Below are positions 21,468 through 31,531 of a stretch of DNA of 64,000 nt, piece after piece. This DNA comes from Anaerolineae bacterium (GTDB lineage: Bacteria; Chloroflexota; Anaerolineae; B4-G1; DUEL01). The notes beneath the pieces are model-generated. The model did no database searches. It saw only the letters and a list, made by a program, of their open reading frames with translations, and had not been told where the DNA came from. The stretch covers positions 23,433 to 87,432 of the forward strand of contig JANXCY010000009.1 in NCBI GenBank assembly GCA_025060135.1, in the 5' to 3' direction. Position 1 is the first letter of the stretch. Each line of letters begins with the position of its first letter. The position numbers and the translations under genes are program-made.

Positions 21468-22316
21468 ATGCTATCTGTGGGTGAAGCGATTCGCGTCCGC
21501 CGCAGTACCCGTCGGTACACCGACCGGCCAGTGCCAGATGCCCTACTGGCCCATCTGCTGGCATTCGCCGCCCACACCCCCCACCTGACCGACCGGCCTC
21601 CCCGGGTGACGGTCGTCAGCGGCCGGGAGCGGGTGGCGCGCATCCTGGCCCGCTACCTGGGGGTCTATGGGCTGGTTCAGGGCGCGCCGCACCTGCTGGT
21701 GGGGCTGATTCCGGAGGACGCCGACCAGGCCCGGCTGGACCTGGGGTATGTCCTGGAGGCGGTAGTGCTGGAGGCGACGCGGCTGGGGTTGGCCACCTGC
21801 TGGATGACCGGCTCCTACCACCCGGAGCGAGCCGCCGATGAGGTGGAGCGGCGGCCAGGAGAAATGGTCGCCGCGACGGTGGCGCTGGGGTACGCCCGGG
21901 AGGACCCACTGGCCCGTCTCCACGACGGCGCGCTCCGGCGGCTGGTAGGGGCTCACCGCCGCCGCCCACTGGAAGAGATCGTCTTTGACAGGGAGTGGGG
22001 CATGCCCTGGTCGCCGGTCGGGGCCGACTCGGTTCTGGAGGAGGTCCTGGAGGGTGCCCGGCTGGCTCCCTCGGCGGAGAACCGTCAGCCCTGGCGGTTC
22101 GTGGTGGAAAGCGGCCCGCCGTTGGCTTTGCATCTTTTTCTGAACCGACCATCCCCGATAGACGCGGGGATCGTGATGGCCCACGTGGCACTGGCCGGGG
22201 CGGAGGTGGGATGGAGGGGGCGCTGGCTCCTGCGCTGGCAGGACCGGACGTTAGCAGAGATGGTGGGTGCCCCACGGGATGTCATCCCGGTCGGGACCTT
22301 CATGGTGCACGATTAA
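21468..22316 (+). CDS. Nitroreductase family protein
   Basis: MLSVGEAIRVRRSTRRYTDRPVPDALLAHLLAFA...; LEGARLAPSAENRQPWRFVVE. Confidence 0.85.
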   Translation: MLSVGEAIRVRRSTRRYTDRPVPDALLAHLLAFAAHTPHLTDRPPRVTVVSGRERVARILARYLGVYGLVQGAPHLLVGLIPEDADQARLDLGYVLEAVVLEATRLGLATCWMTGSYHPERAADEVERRPGEMVAATVALGYAREDPLARLHDGALRRLVGAHRRRPLEEIVFDREWGMPWSPVGADSVLEEVLEGARLAPSAENRQPWRFVVESGPPLALHLFLNRPSPIDAGIVMAHVALAGAEVGWRGRWLLRWQDRTLAEMVGAPRDVIPVGTFMVHD

Positions 22317-22439
22317 TCCCCCTTCGTGCCAGTGCCTGTTCTCCTTCCGGCCGCCGGTGGTGGCAGGCAAGAGAGAAGAAAAAGGGGTTGGCGGCCTCTG
22401 TTCGCCGCAACCCCCATTCCCCCGAAACCCCGCACGGGG

Positions 22440-22931
22440 CTATTCCGCGCGCAGAAATCGCTCCTCTATCAGGTCAGCCAGACCCACCACATCGTCCAGG
22501 CTGAACTGGGGCACGTCCAGGTCGTAGGTCTGGTCGGTGGCGATGGCGACCAGTTCCTCCGGCGAGCAGAGCAGTTCCCGTCCTCTCTCGGCCCGGCTGA
22601 CCTCAATCTTGGGCGCCGGTCCCCGCTTATATCCTTCCGTCAGTACAATATCGGCATCCTGGATGGTGGCGACGATTTCCGGCAGGGTCAGTTCCCGCTC
22701 CAGCCGCTGGATGTGGGCAATACGGTTCGGAGAGGCGATGACAACATGGTCGGAGCCGGCCCGAGCATGCCGCCAGGTATCCTTGCCTGGCTGGTCAATC
22801 TCAAAGCCGTGCACATCGTGTTTAACCGTTGCCACCCGATAACCGCGCCGTTTCAACTCGGGGATCAGTTTCTCCAGGAGGGTGGTCTTGCCCACTCCGG
22901 ATTTGCCGACGATGGAGATGACCGGTACCAT
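22440..22931 (-). CDS. mobB: Molybdopterin-guanine dinucleotide biosynthesis adapter protein MobB
   Basis: MVPVISIVGKSGVGKTTLLEKLIPELKRRGYRVATVKHDVHGFEIDQPGKDTWRHARAGSD. Confidence 0.95.
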   Translation of the reverse strand: MVPVISIVGKSGVGKTTLLEKLIPELKRRGYRVATVKHDVHGFEIDQPGKDTWRHARAGSDHVVIASPNRIAHIQRLERELTLPEIVATIQDADIVLTEGYKRGPAPKIEVSRAERGRELLCSPEELVAIATDQTYDLDVPQFSLDDVVGLADLIEERFLRAE

Positions 22932-22971
22932 CTTCCGGATGAATCACCAGGACGCAAAGGCGCAGGTTTGT

Positions 22972-24216
22972 TTATCGGATCAGGAAGGGGGCCACATCCT
23001 GAAGGGTGCGCCGCCAGCGGCGGAGTTGCTCCCGGACGATGGCCGGTACGGTGGAGGACTGGGGCGCGGGTGGCCGATGGGAGGCAGTCTCCCAGAGGAT
23101 GTCTGCCACCCGCCGGGCCGCTTCTGGCGAAGCCAGACGACGGGCTTCTCCGGCGGCGACTCGACGGGCTGTGGGGTTGGCGACCAGGCGGGCCACGGCG
23201 GTCGCGGTCCTTTCCGGCCCCGGCGCCCATATGCCCGCTCCGGCCTGAACGACCAGTTGGACGTTGGGGGTTTCCTGGGCGGGGATGGCCCCCCACAGGA
23301 CCATCGGAATCCCGACGGTGAGCGCCTCGGCGATGGTCGTGGGGCCTGCTTTGGTGACCAGCACATCAGCGGCGCGCATCCACTCATGGATGTTTTCCAC
23401 GAACCCCTCCACCCGCGTCGGCCCGGGCCAGGGAATGGCCAAGAGACGGGCCCGCAACCTCTCGTTCTGTCCGGCGATGAGGATCAACTGGGCCGTCGGC
23501 GTAGCAGCGGCGACGGCCCGAGCGACCGCCTCCAGCGGCTCAAATCCCACGCCGCCGCCCATCAACAGGACAGTAGGTCGCTCCGGCTCCAGCCCCAGCC
23601 TCCGGCGGACGGCGATCGGGTCTTCGGTGGCAATGCGCTGGAACTGGGAGCCTACAGGCAGACCGGTAACTTCTATACGTTCCGGCTCTATGCCGTGTCG
23701 CTGGAGTTGTTCCCGGGCCGCCTCGGTGGCGACCAGATACCGGTAGACACCAGGAGCCGCCCACGCGGCGTGCATAACCACCAGGTCGGTCCCCACCGCC
23801 ACGAAGGGGGTAGAACGTCCGGCCCATTCCAGGGCCCGGGACAGGGTATACACGGGAACCGGGTGAAAGGAGACGATGAGGTCTGCAGGATGCTCCCGGA
23901 ACAGGCGCAGGGCCCGGGGATAGGTAACCGGCCACACCAGGTGGCAAAGGGTCCAGACCCGCCGTCGGCCATTCAGGATGCGGAATCCCCACCCATAGAT
24001 GCGTCCCCCTCCCCGTAGGGCGATCGGATACCAGTCCGGGGCCCGGCAGAGGGGCCACGGGGCGTATTCGGCCAGAACGTCCACTAAGGTTACCTGAGCC
24101 AGATCGCCGTACCGCTCTCTTAGCGCCTCGGCGACAGTGCGGGCCACCCGCAGGTGTCCACCACCGGTGCGGGAATGCAGCAGCAAAAATCGTAGCGGGC
24201 GTGAGTTATGGGCCAT
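22972..24216 (-). CDS. MGDG synthase / MurG-like glycosyltransferase
   Basis: [68 protein letters not shown]. Confidence 0.88.
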   Translation of the reverse strand: MAHNSRPLRFLLLHSRTGGGHLRVARTVAEALRERYGDLAQVTLVDVLAEYAPWPLCRAPDWYPIALRGGGRIYGWGFRILNGRRRVWTLCHLVWPVTYPRALRLFREHPADLIVSFHPVPVYTLSRALEWAGRSTPFVAVGTDLVVMHAAWAAPGVYRYLVATEAAREQLQRHGIEPERIEVTGLPVGSQFQRIATEDPIAVRRRLGLEPERPTVLLMGGGVGFEPLEAVARAVAAATPTAQLILIAGQNERLRARLLAIPWPGPTRVEGFVENIHEWMRAADVLVTKAGPTTIAEALTVGIPMVLWGAIPAQETPNVQLVVQAGAGIWAPGPERTATAVARLVANPTARRVAAGEARRLASPEAARRVADILWETASHRPPAPQSSTVPAIVREQLRRWRRTLQDVAPFLIR

Positions 24217-24421
24217 GGTGCTCCTCCAGCATCGGTCCCAGAACGGTCTTGACCCCTTTTTCAAAACGGGAGCGGGGAAGCATCACCCGTCGTCCACAGG
24301 TCAGGCAACGGATGCCGATGTCGGACCCCACGCGGGTTACTACCCACCGGTATCCCCCGCAGGGATGAGGTTTGCGCATCTGAACGACGTCGCCGACGTG
24401 GATGGCCAGTGGCGGTTTCAT
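24206..24421 (-). CDS. DUF951 family protein
   Basis: [55 protein letters not shown]. Confidence 0.9.
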   Translation of the reverse strand: MKPPLAIHVGDVVQMRKPHPCGGYRWVVTRVGSDIGIRCLTCGRRVMLPRSRFEKGVKTVLGPMLEEHHGP

Positions 24422-24485
24422 GGTCAAGAGCAAAGGCGTAAGGGACCCCACGGCCTGCGGTCCGTTGCCGGCCAGGCGGCCTGCG

Positions 24486-25802
24486 TTACGGCGGAGGATG
24501 GATCAGGCGAACCCGGGCCACCCGCCGGCCATCCATTTCCTCCACTCGGAGTCGCCGTCCATCCTCCAGGATAACTTCGTCGCCCACCGATGGAATCCGG
24601 TCCAGGCGACCCATCACCCACCCGCCGACGGTAGTATAGAAGGGGTCGCTCAGGCTCAGACCCAGGGCCTCATTGGCTTCGTCCAGGGTCATCAGCCCAT
24701 CCAGCAGGACACTCCCATCCGGGAGGTGTTGGGCCTGGGGGGGAGCGGCCTCAAAGAGGTCGCCGATGTCCCCCACAATCTCTTTCAGCAGGTCTTCCAG
24801 GGTTACCAGGCCCGCGGTGCCGCCGTATTCGTCCACCAGGATGGCGATGTGCTGACGAGCACGTCGGAAATGAGCCAGCAGATCGGCGATGGAGACGGTT
24901 TCCGGCAGGAAGAGGGCTTCCCGCATCAGCGCGCGAGCCCTCAGATCGGAGCGGCATGCCCGGATGGGCCGCAGGAGGTCCTTCAGGTAGACCATGCCGA
25001 TGATGTGGTCCAGGTCCTCCTCAAAGACGGGGAATTTCGTCAGTGCGGTCCGCTCTGCCAGGTCGGCCAGTTCGTCCACGGTGGCGTCGGCAGGGACGCA
25101 GACCATCTCGGTGCGGGGGACCATCACCCTGGCAGCCCGGCTGGAGCGCAGGTCAAAGACGGCGCGCAGCATCTGCTCCTCTTCGGCGTTCAGGATTCCC
25201 TCCTCCTGACTGGCCTCAATGAGCATCTTCAGTTCTTGAACGGAATGGACCCGCTCGTGGCCGCTGGCCGGGCGAATCCCCAGCAATCGGAGCAGGCTGT
25301 TCCCGGCGCCGTTCAGGGCCCAGATCGCTGGCCGGAATATCTGAAAGACAGCCAGCATGGGCCGGGCGACCAGGAATGCTGTCCGCTCCGGGTTCTGGAG
25401 GGCGATGGATTTGGGCGCCAGTTCACCCGCCACAACGTGCAGAAAGGTGATGCAGGCGAAGGCCATAGCGGCAGCGATGGAGTGAGCCGTCGGGCCCACC
25501 CAAGATGTCGGAAGGAATTCCAGGAGCGGGACGAAGAGGTGAGCCAGGGCTGGCTCACCGATCCATCCCAGGGCCAGGCTGGCCATCGTGATACCCAGTT
25601 GGGTGGCCGCAATGAAACGGTCCGGGTCATCCAGAGCCCGCCGGACGATCCGGGCGGTGGGATGGCCCTGGGTAGCCAGTTCTTCCACCCGCGTCCGCCG
25701 GACGCTCACCAGACCGAATTCGGCAGCGACAAAGAACGCGTTCAACAGAACGAAGAAGCAGACACCCAGTAAGCCAGTTAGAATGGGCCAGAGAGTGTTC
25801 AT
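24486..25802 (-). CDS. Hemolysin/CNNM-CorC family protein (DUF21 + CBS + CorC_HlyC)
   Basis: [74 protein letters not shown]. Confidence 0.95.
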   Translation of the reverse strand: MNTLWPILTGLLGVCFFVLLNAFFVAAEFGLVSVRRTRVEELATQGHPTARIVRRALDDPDRFIAATQLGITMASLALGWIGEPALAHLFVPLLEFLPTSWVGPTAHSIAAAMAFACITFLHVVAGELAPKSIALQNPERTAFLVARPMLAVFQIFRPAIWALNGAGNSLLRLLGIRPASGHERVHSVQELKMLIEASQEEGILNAEEEQMLRAVFDLRSSRAARVMVPRTEMVCVPADATVDELADLAERTALTKFPVFEEDLDHIIGMVYLKDLLRPIRACRSDLRARALMREALFLPETVSIADLLAHFRRARQHIAILVDEYGGTAGLVTLEDLLKEIVGDIGDLFEAAPPQAQHLPDGSVLLDGLMTLDEANEALGLSLSDPFYTTVGGWVMGRLDRIPSVGDEVILEDGRRLRVEEMDGRRVARVRLIHPPP

Positions 25803-27058
25803 TTCTGTCCGGCGTATGGTGTGTTCCGTCGTCCTGCCAGGGCGATGGGGATGGCCAGAAGCAGGCTCAGTCCCCAGAGCGCCAGCCCCACCCCGTTCTC
25901 TGAAAGCCAGAGCATCCACGGCCCCATGCCGCTCAGGTCAGCCCGCCAGGCCCGCTCCAGTTGGTCCAGGGAAAGGTGCAGGGCCTGCTGCACCCCGGCG
26001 TCGCAATCCGCGCCATCGGCATACGTCAACAGGAGGGCCCGGAGGCCACTATCGCCATGCTTCCGGCGGAGGTACCGCACCAGGCTCCCACTCTCGGCGT
26101 AGGCCAGCAGAGCCATCTCCGGGTTAGTAGGGAAGGGAGGACAGAGGTCCCGCAGGGGGATGAGCCGCCCCTCCCGTCGCGCCCGATCCAGGAGGGCGTC
26201 CAGATTGGGGTCGGGATGGGTCTGATTGGCCATCGCCAATCCCTCGTTCAACCAGGTCGGAATCCAGGTGTATCCCTCCGGCCCCACCAGGCGGTAGATC
26301 AGGAGGTGGGTCAGTTCATGGGGGATGTCCTGTTCCATCTGGAGGAGGTATCCATCATCGGCCGGGATGGTCAGGAGGACAACGCCCAGTTCGGGGTGAG
26401 CCTGACCCTGCACCCATGTCCGGCCCGCCATCCGCAGCGCGGCCTGCAGGTCCATCAGGGAGGGGTAGAGGTAGATGTCCACCTTCTCCGGCAGCGGCGC
26501 ATGCAGGGATCGGGCGATCCGTTCCAGACTGGCTTTCGCAATATCCAGCGCGGCCTGGATGTAGGGAGGGTTGTCGACCGCGCTGTGGACAGTAACCGGG
26601 CCGGCGGTCCGGGTGAACCAGTCCATCCGGTTATCCTCGTAGCGGAATGTGGAGGGGGGAGTTGTCAACTGGTGGCCCGCCGAGTCCCGCACTTCCCACC
26701 ACCAGGTAACAGCGCCGAAGGGAGGAAAGGGGAACAGACGCAGGTCGCGGGTAAAGGTCGTCTGAACGGAGGGGCCGGGTTCTATGGGGATGGGGTTCAC
26801 CTCTACCCGCTCGTCCCCTTCGGATTGAAGGTAAAGGTACAGGGCGGTGATGTTAGCCTGCGCGGTGATCCGGACGGAGAAGACGGCCTGCTGGCCGAAG
26901 GTGTAGGTAACGGCAGCCTCTTCCACCCTGATGGGTATCTCCTGGGCTCCCACGAGGCCGGTGGGCACTCCAATGGCCATTATGAGTATCAACAGGGTTG
27001 GGAGTCTCCATATCGTACGGTGGGCTCCGTTACACTGGTTCCCACTCCTCATCTCCAT
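25799..27058 (-). CDS. Peptidase MA-like (gluzincin) membrane/secreted protein
   Basis: IPHELTHLLIYRLVG...WLNEGLAM (HExxH-type motif with downstream E); signal/TM segments at both ends. Confidence 0.85.
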   Translation of the reverse strand: MEMRSGNQCNGAHRTIWRLPTLLILIMAIGVPTGLVGAQEIPIRVEEAAVTYTFGQQAVFSVRITAQANITALYLYLQSEGDERVEVNPIPIEPGPSVQTTFTRDLRLFPFPPFGAVTWWWEVRDSAGHQLTTPPSTFRYEDNRMDWFTRTAGPVTVHSAVDNPPYIQAALDIAKASLERIARSLHAPLPEKVDIYLYPSLMDLQAALRMAGRTWVQGQAHPELGVVLLTIPADDGYLLQMEQDIPHELTHLLIYRLVGPEGYTWIPTWLNEGLAMANQTHPDPNLDALLDRARREGRLIPLRDLCPPFPTNPEMALLAYAESGSLVRYLRRKHGDSGLRALLLTYADGADCDAGVQQALHLSLDQLERAWRADLSGMGPWMLWLSENGVGLALWGLSLLLAIPIALAGRRNTPYAGQK

Positions 27059-28016
27059 CCTCGTCTTCTTCGTCCTCTTCGTCAAAGAAGTCAAACAGGA
27101 GGAAGGCGCCCAGGTCACCATGGAGGAATTCCAGTTCCCGCAGAGCATCCCGTGCGGCGCCGCGCAACGCTTCGTTGTCCGAACGGCGGCATTGGTCCAG
27201 GGCCTGGCGGGCCTCGTCGCCGCCGATTTGCCCAAGAGCCCAGATGGCGGCCTCTTGGACTTCAGTGTCCACGTCCTCTATCAGTTCCAGAAGGACGGGG
27301 ACGGCGTCGGTCAGTTCCAGTTCGCCGCAGGCCCGGGCGGCCTCGTAGCGCATCTGCGGACTGGGGCTGTGGAGTTCCCGCATCACTTCGGAGGCCCAGC
27401 GGTCATCGGCACTGCGGCCCATGGCAAAGACCGCACTGACGCGCATCCGCTCGTCCGGATGGCGGTAGGCCGCGCGGATCAGTTCGGCCACGATCTCTTC
27501 GCCCGAATAGGCCAGGGATTCCAGGGCCCGTCGCCGGACCTCCAGGTCTTCCTGCTCATTGGTACAGGCCGCCATCAGGGCCTGGAAGGCTTGCTGGTGG
27601 GGACGGGGGCGGATTTTGCCCAGTTCGCCGGAGAGCATAAAGCGACCCAGGGAGGTGGCGGCTGCGGCCCGGACCTCCGCCGAGGGGTCGTTCAGCAGCA
27701 CGTCGGCCAGCACCGGCACCAGGCGGATGTCCTCGTTCTCCCAGAGGCCCTCCACGGCTGCCAGACGTACGGCGGCGTCCGGATCGTCCAGCACCCGCCG
27801 GAACACTTCGTCAAAGTTGACTTCAAAGTCGTTTTCAGCGATTTCCACCATCATCTGGGCCATTTTTCGACGGGTGTCTACCGGCAGCCCGCCCCAAACG
27901 GCCCAGACCGCCTCGGCCTGGCTTCGCTCCAGGTTGGAGAGACCATAGAGGGTCCGGCGGTCCGCCCGACCGGATTGCAGAGCATCCAGAATCTCAGCAA
28001 ACGTGGGTTTCTTCAT
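27030..28016 (-). CDS. HEAT-repeat (PBS lyase-like) protein
   Basis: DDPDAAVRLAAVEGLWENEDIRLVPVLADVLLNDPSAEVRAAAATSLGRFM...; acidic C-terminus. Confidence 0.92.
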   Translation of the reverse strand: MKKPTFAEILDALQSGRADRRTLYGLSNLERSQAEAVWAVWGGLPVDTRRKMAQMMVEIAENDFEVNFDEVFRRVLDDPDAAVRLAAVEGLWENEDIRLVPVLADVLLNDPSAEVRAAAATSLGRFMLSGELGKIRPRPHQQAFQALMAACTNEQEDLEVRRRALESLAYSGEEIVAELIRAAYRHPDERMRVSAVFAMGRSADDRWASEVMRELHSPSPQMRYEAARACGELELTDAVPVLLELIEDVDTEVQEAAIWALGQIGGDEARQALDQCRRSDNEALRGAARDALRELEFLHGDLGAFLLFDFFDEEDEEDEDGDEEWEPV

Positions 28017-29317
28017 CGGTTCAACCAGGACCAGGGAATTAACGGGTTCACAATATCCAGCACGATGATGAACAGGGAAAGCGCGATCAGGATGGCCATT
28101 CCAGCCATATGGATTTTGGCTTCGGTTTCCGGAGCGATACGACGGCCCCGGATGGCCTCAATGAGGACAAACAGGGCCCGCCCTCCGTCCAAGGCAGGGA
28201 GGGGGAGCAGGTTGGTCATCCCCAGGGCCAGACTGATGAGTGCGGCGACGGAGAGCGCCAGGAGAGGGACCCCCATTTCCAGGCTTTGTTGAAGGGAATA
28301 GGCCAGGAGGCCCAGAATCCCTGGAACGCCGACCGGGCGGGCAGCCTCCGCAACAGAGACCTGACCACTGGAGACCAGTCGCGGGAGCATCAGGATACTC
28401 AGGACGACGCCTGCGATGGTCTTTCCGGCGGCCACAGTGGCGCGGGGTAGGGAGTACCGTTCCAGCGATTCCGGGTCGGGCCAGCTTTGCAACCCAATGC
28501 CCAGGAAGCCATGCCCATCGGTCAGGACAGGGGTGGCCATGAGGGTCAGCCACTCCCCTTCACGCCGGACCGTCAACTCCAGCGGGCGCCCCGGGGAGGA
28601 GCGAATCCACTCCCGCAGTTCCGTTGCTCCGTCCTCCAACCGCTCTCCGTTGATAGCGATGATGATGTCGCCGGGGGAGATACCGGCGGCCTGAGCGGGA
28701 CTCCCCGGGACCACTTCCTGAACCCGGACAAAGTAGCGGGTGGGCACGCCGGTCATAAACCCGATCACCAGCAGGAGAAGGGCGGCCAGGATGTTGAGCA
28801 GCGCGCCAGAAAGGAGCACGGCGAGCCGCCACCGCTTCGGCTGCGCGGCCAGGCTCCGGGGATGGGAGGGGTCCTCCTCGCCCAGCATACGGACAAATCC
28901 GCCCAGTGGGAGCAGGTTCAGGGAGTAGATGGTACCGGGCTCCAGTGCGGTCAGCGTGCCGCGCACCCAGGGGGCCGGGGGCGGCGACTCCTCGTCAGGA
29001 ATAAAGGTGGTCCGCCGAATCTCCCCCACGCGCGGAAGGCCACCTGAATGGGGCTCCAGCCGGACCTCCACGGGCTGGCCCGGGCCCAGGCCAGGAGGCA
29101 AGCGAACCGAGCCGGGCAGGAACAGCGGCTGCCCATCCAGTTCCAGCGTTCCGGCCTCCCGGGCCAGGGTGAACAGGCGGGGCGGAAAGCCCAGGCCGAA
29201 TTCCAGAATGTGCACACCCGCCCGCCGGGCGCTCAGGAAATGCCCCAGTTCGTGAATCAGGATCATCGGCCCCAGCATCAGAACCAGGGCCAGTGCCAGC
29301 CAGAGGAAAAGTTCCAT
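28013..29317 (-). CDS. Site-2 protease (M50, RseP-like) with PDZ domain
   Basis: MILIHELGHFLSARRAGVHILEFGLGFPPRL; LLPLGGFVRMLGEEDP; PAQAAGISPGDIIIAINGE; LLPLPALDGGRALF. Confidence 0.95.
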   Translation of the reverse strand: MELFLWLALALVLMLGPMILIHELGHFLSARRAGVHILEFGLGFPPRLFTLAREAGTLELDGQPLFLPGSVRLPPGLGPGQPVEVRLEPHSGGLPRVGEIRRTTFIPDEESPPPAPWVRGTLTALEPGTIYSLNLLPLGGFVRMLGEEDPSHPRSLAAQPKRWRLAVLLSGALLNILAALLLLVIGFMTGVPTRYFVRVQEVVPGSPAQAAGISPGDIIIAINGERLEDGATELREWIRSSPGRPLELTVRREGEWLTLMATPVLTDGHGFLGIGLQSWPDPESLERYSLPRATVAAGKTIAGVVLSILMLPRLVSSGQVSVAEAARPVGVPGILGLLAYSLQQSLEMGVPLLALSVAALISLALGMTNLLPLPALDGGRALFVLIEAIRGRRIAPETEAKIHMAGMAILIALSLFIIVLDIVNPLIPWSWLNR

Positions 29318-29391
29318 ACCTCACCTACCCAAAAGGTCCAGGACAGTTCGTCCTTTCTCCGAAAAAGCCTTATCGCATCTTGGGCTGAGCC

Positions 29392-30513
29392 CTACAACGG
29401 GCGTTCGTAGATGCGGTGAGTCTTATAGAAGTTCACTCCCAGCCCCTCCATCTCCCGCATCATTTTGGCGTTCTGTTCGTTGACCTGGACGATCTCGGCG
29501 TGGCGAAAGCCCCGCTCGTGGACCGTCTTTTCCAGTTCGGTGAACATAATAGCGTCCACGCCCAAGCCCTGGTATTTCGGCAGGATGCCGCCGCCGTTGA
29601 AGTCAATCCGGTCGGTGTGATGGAATTCCCACATAAGCATCGCCCAGCCGAAGGGGTAAAGACGTCCACCGCATTTTTGCAGGGCCCGATTGACGTTCGG
29701 GAATCCCAGGATGAAACCGACGATCTCATCGCCCTTGACGACCGCTTTGGAGAGATCGGGCTGGGTCAGGTTGACGAGCCGGTCAATGATGCGCTGGGCA
29801 TCCTCCCCGGTGATGGGGACGAACTCCCGGTTCTCGGCGAAGGCGGCGTTGTAGGCCTCCACGACGCGGGGAGCGATGGCCCGCATCTCCGCTTTGGTGC
29901 GGAAGGTGAGCACCCGGAAGCCGCGCCGGGCCTTCACCCGTTCGGCGATCTCCCGAATCCGTTCCGGCAGTTGGGTGCTTCCGGGCAGATAGCCGGAAAA
30001 GTAGTCCGTCTGTTTCTGGAAACCAGCCTCCTGGATGAGACGGTCGTAGTACGGGTAATTGTAAGCAATGCCCAGGGCAGGCAGGTACTCAAACCCCCGA
30101 ACCAGCACGCCCAGGGAGTCCCCGGCGGAGAAGCCCTCGGGCCCGCTGATGGTCTCCAGCCCCCGCCGTCGGGCCCAGTCAAAGGCGGCGTCAAAGAGGG
30201 CACGGGAAACCTCCTCGTCGTCCACTGAGTCAAAAAGGGCAAAGAAGGCTCCTCTCTGGCCCCGGTAGGCATTGCGCTTGCGGGGCTCCAGGATGGCGAT
30301 GCGCCCCACCACTTCTTTTCCGATGGTGGCCAGGAAAAAGTCGGCGTCGGAATGGCGGTAATAGGGGTGGCGCTCCCGATCCAGTTGCTTGCGGGCACTG
30401 GAAACCAGTGGGGGCACCCAGTACGGGCATCCCCGATAGAGACGGAAGGGGAAACCGACAAAGCGTTCCACATCCTGAGGGTTGTCAGTCCGGACCTGAT
30501 GAATATGCACCAT
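29392..30513 (-). CDS. GNAT-like acetyltransferase family protein
   Basis: FFLATIGKEVVGRIAILEPRKRNAYRGQRGAFFALFDSVDDEEVSRALFDAAFDWARRRGLETISGPEGFS. Confidence 0.8.
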   Translation of the reverse strand: MVHIHQVRTDNPQDVERFVGFPFRLYRGCPYWVPPLVSSARKQLDRERHPYYRHSDADFFLATIGKEVVGRIAILEPRKRNAYRGQRGAFFALFDSVDDEEVSRALFDAAFDWARRRGLETISGPEGFSAGDSLGVLVRGFEYLPALGIAYNYPYYDRLIQEAGFQKQTDYFSGYLPGSTQLPERIREIAERVKARRGFRVLTFRTKAEMRAIAPRVVEAYNAAFAENREFVPITGEDAQRIIDRLVNLTQPDLSKAVVKGDEIVGFILGFPNVNRALQKCGGRLYPFGWAMLMWEFHHTDRIDFNGGGILPKYQGLGVDAIMFTELEKTVHERGFRHAEIVQVNEQNAKMMREMEGLGVNFYKTHRIYERPL

Positions 30514-30534
30514 CGGCGTGGCTCCCGAGAGAAC

Positions 30535-31380
30535 TTACGGTGTAACAAAGTAACTGACGGCCAGCACTCCGGGCCCGGCATGGGTAACGATGGCCGGAGG
30601 CAGTTCGTAGATGGGGACTTCGGGAATGCCCAGACGGGCCGAGAAGTCCGCGGCCAGTTCCCGGGCCGTGGCCTCGGCGTCGGCGTGCATGACCGCCAGG
30701 TAGGATTCCGGGCTGGGGGGACATCCGGCCAGGACCAGTTCCCGCAACCGCTCCAGCGCCCGCCGCCGGGTCCGCTGTTTCTCAAAGGGCTCTACACGCC
30801 CGTCCTGCAGGGTAAGGATGGGTTTGACTTGCAGAAGTCCGCCCAAGAGGGCCTGAGCACCGCCGATGCGCCCGCCCCGGTGGAGGTACTCCAGCGTGTC
30901 CACCACAAAATAGACCCGCTGGCGGGCCAGCAGGTCCTGAACCTGGGCGATGATGGTATCGGCCTCCACTCCCTCCTGCGCCCAGCGGGCTGCCAGGAGG
31001 GCCGCTGTTGCCAGCGGCGCGGCGATGGTGCGGGTATCCACCACCCGGATGTCCGCTCCGGGGAAGTCCTGGGCCGCCGTCAACGCGCTGCGGACGGTGC
31101 CGCTCAGTTCCGAGGAAGGATGCAAGCAGATGATGGTCCGATACCCCTCAGCCAGCAGCCGCTCAAAAACGGGATGGTAGAGAGCGGGAGGCGGCGCTGC
31201 TGTCTTGGGTAACGTCGGCGACGCGCGCAATTTCTGCAGGAACGTCCGGGTGTCCATTTCCGTGTCGTCCCGGTAGGACTCCTCGCCAAAGATGATGATC
31301 TGCGGAATCATGGGAATATCGTAGGCCCGGGCCCATTCGGGCGGCAGGCCGGAAGTCGTATCGGTAACAATTTTGATCAC
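30535..31380 (-). CDS. DegV family protein (fatty-acid binding)
   Basis: MIKIVTDTTSGLPPEWARAYDIPMIPQIIIFGEESYRDDTEMD; HPSSELSGTVRSA; LEYLHRGGRIGGAQALLGGLLQVKPIL. Confidence 0.97.
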   Translation of the reverse strand: MIKIVTDTTSGLPPEWARAYDIPMIPQIIIFGEESYRDDTEMDTRTFLQKLRASPTLPKTAAPPPALYHPVFERLLAEGYRTIICLHPSSELSGTVRSALTAAQDFPGADIRVVDTRTIAAPLATAALLAARWAQEGVEADTIIAQVQDLLARQRVYFVVDTLEYLHRGGRIGGAQALLGGLLQVKPILTLQDGRVEPFEKQRTRRRALERLRELVLAGCPPSPESYLAVMHADAEATARELAADFSARLGIPEVPIYELPPAIVTHAGPGVLAVSYFVTP

Positions 31381-31531
31381 GCTGGCTCCTTTTGTCCCGA
31401 GAGGGATCGTTCCCCCTTAGCGAATTATACCGGACAATTGCCAGGAGACAAGGGGAGAGGTGAGAATGCTGGCCGATGGGCTGGCTGTTTCCCTCTCTGG
31501 CGTTCTGCGCACAATCGCGCCGGCCTGCAGG

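Noticed and set aside
24402-28292. Plus-strand ORFs of 456, 492 and 453 aa
   Set aside because: Antisense shadows of CNNM/CorC, peptidase-MA and HEAT genes, whose translations are clear homologues.
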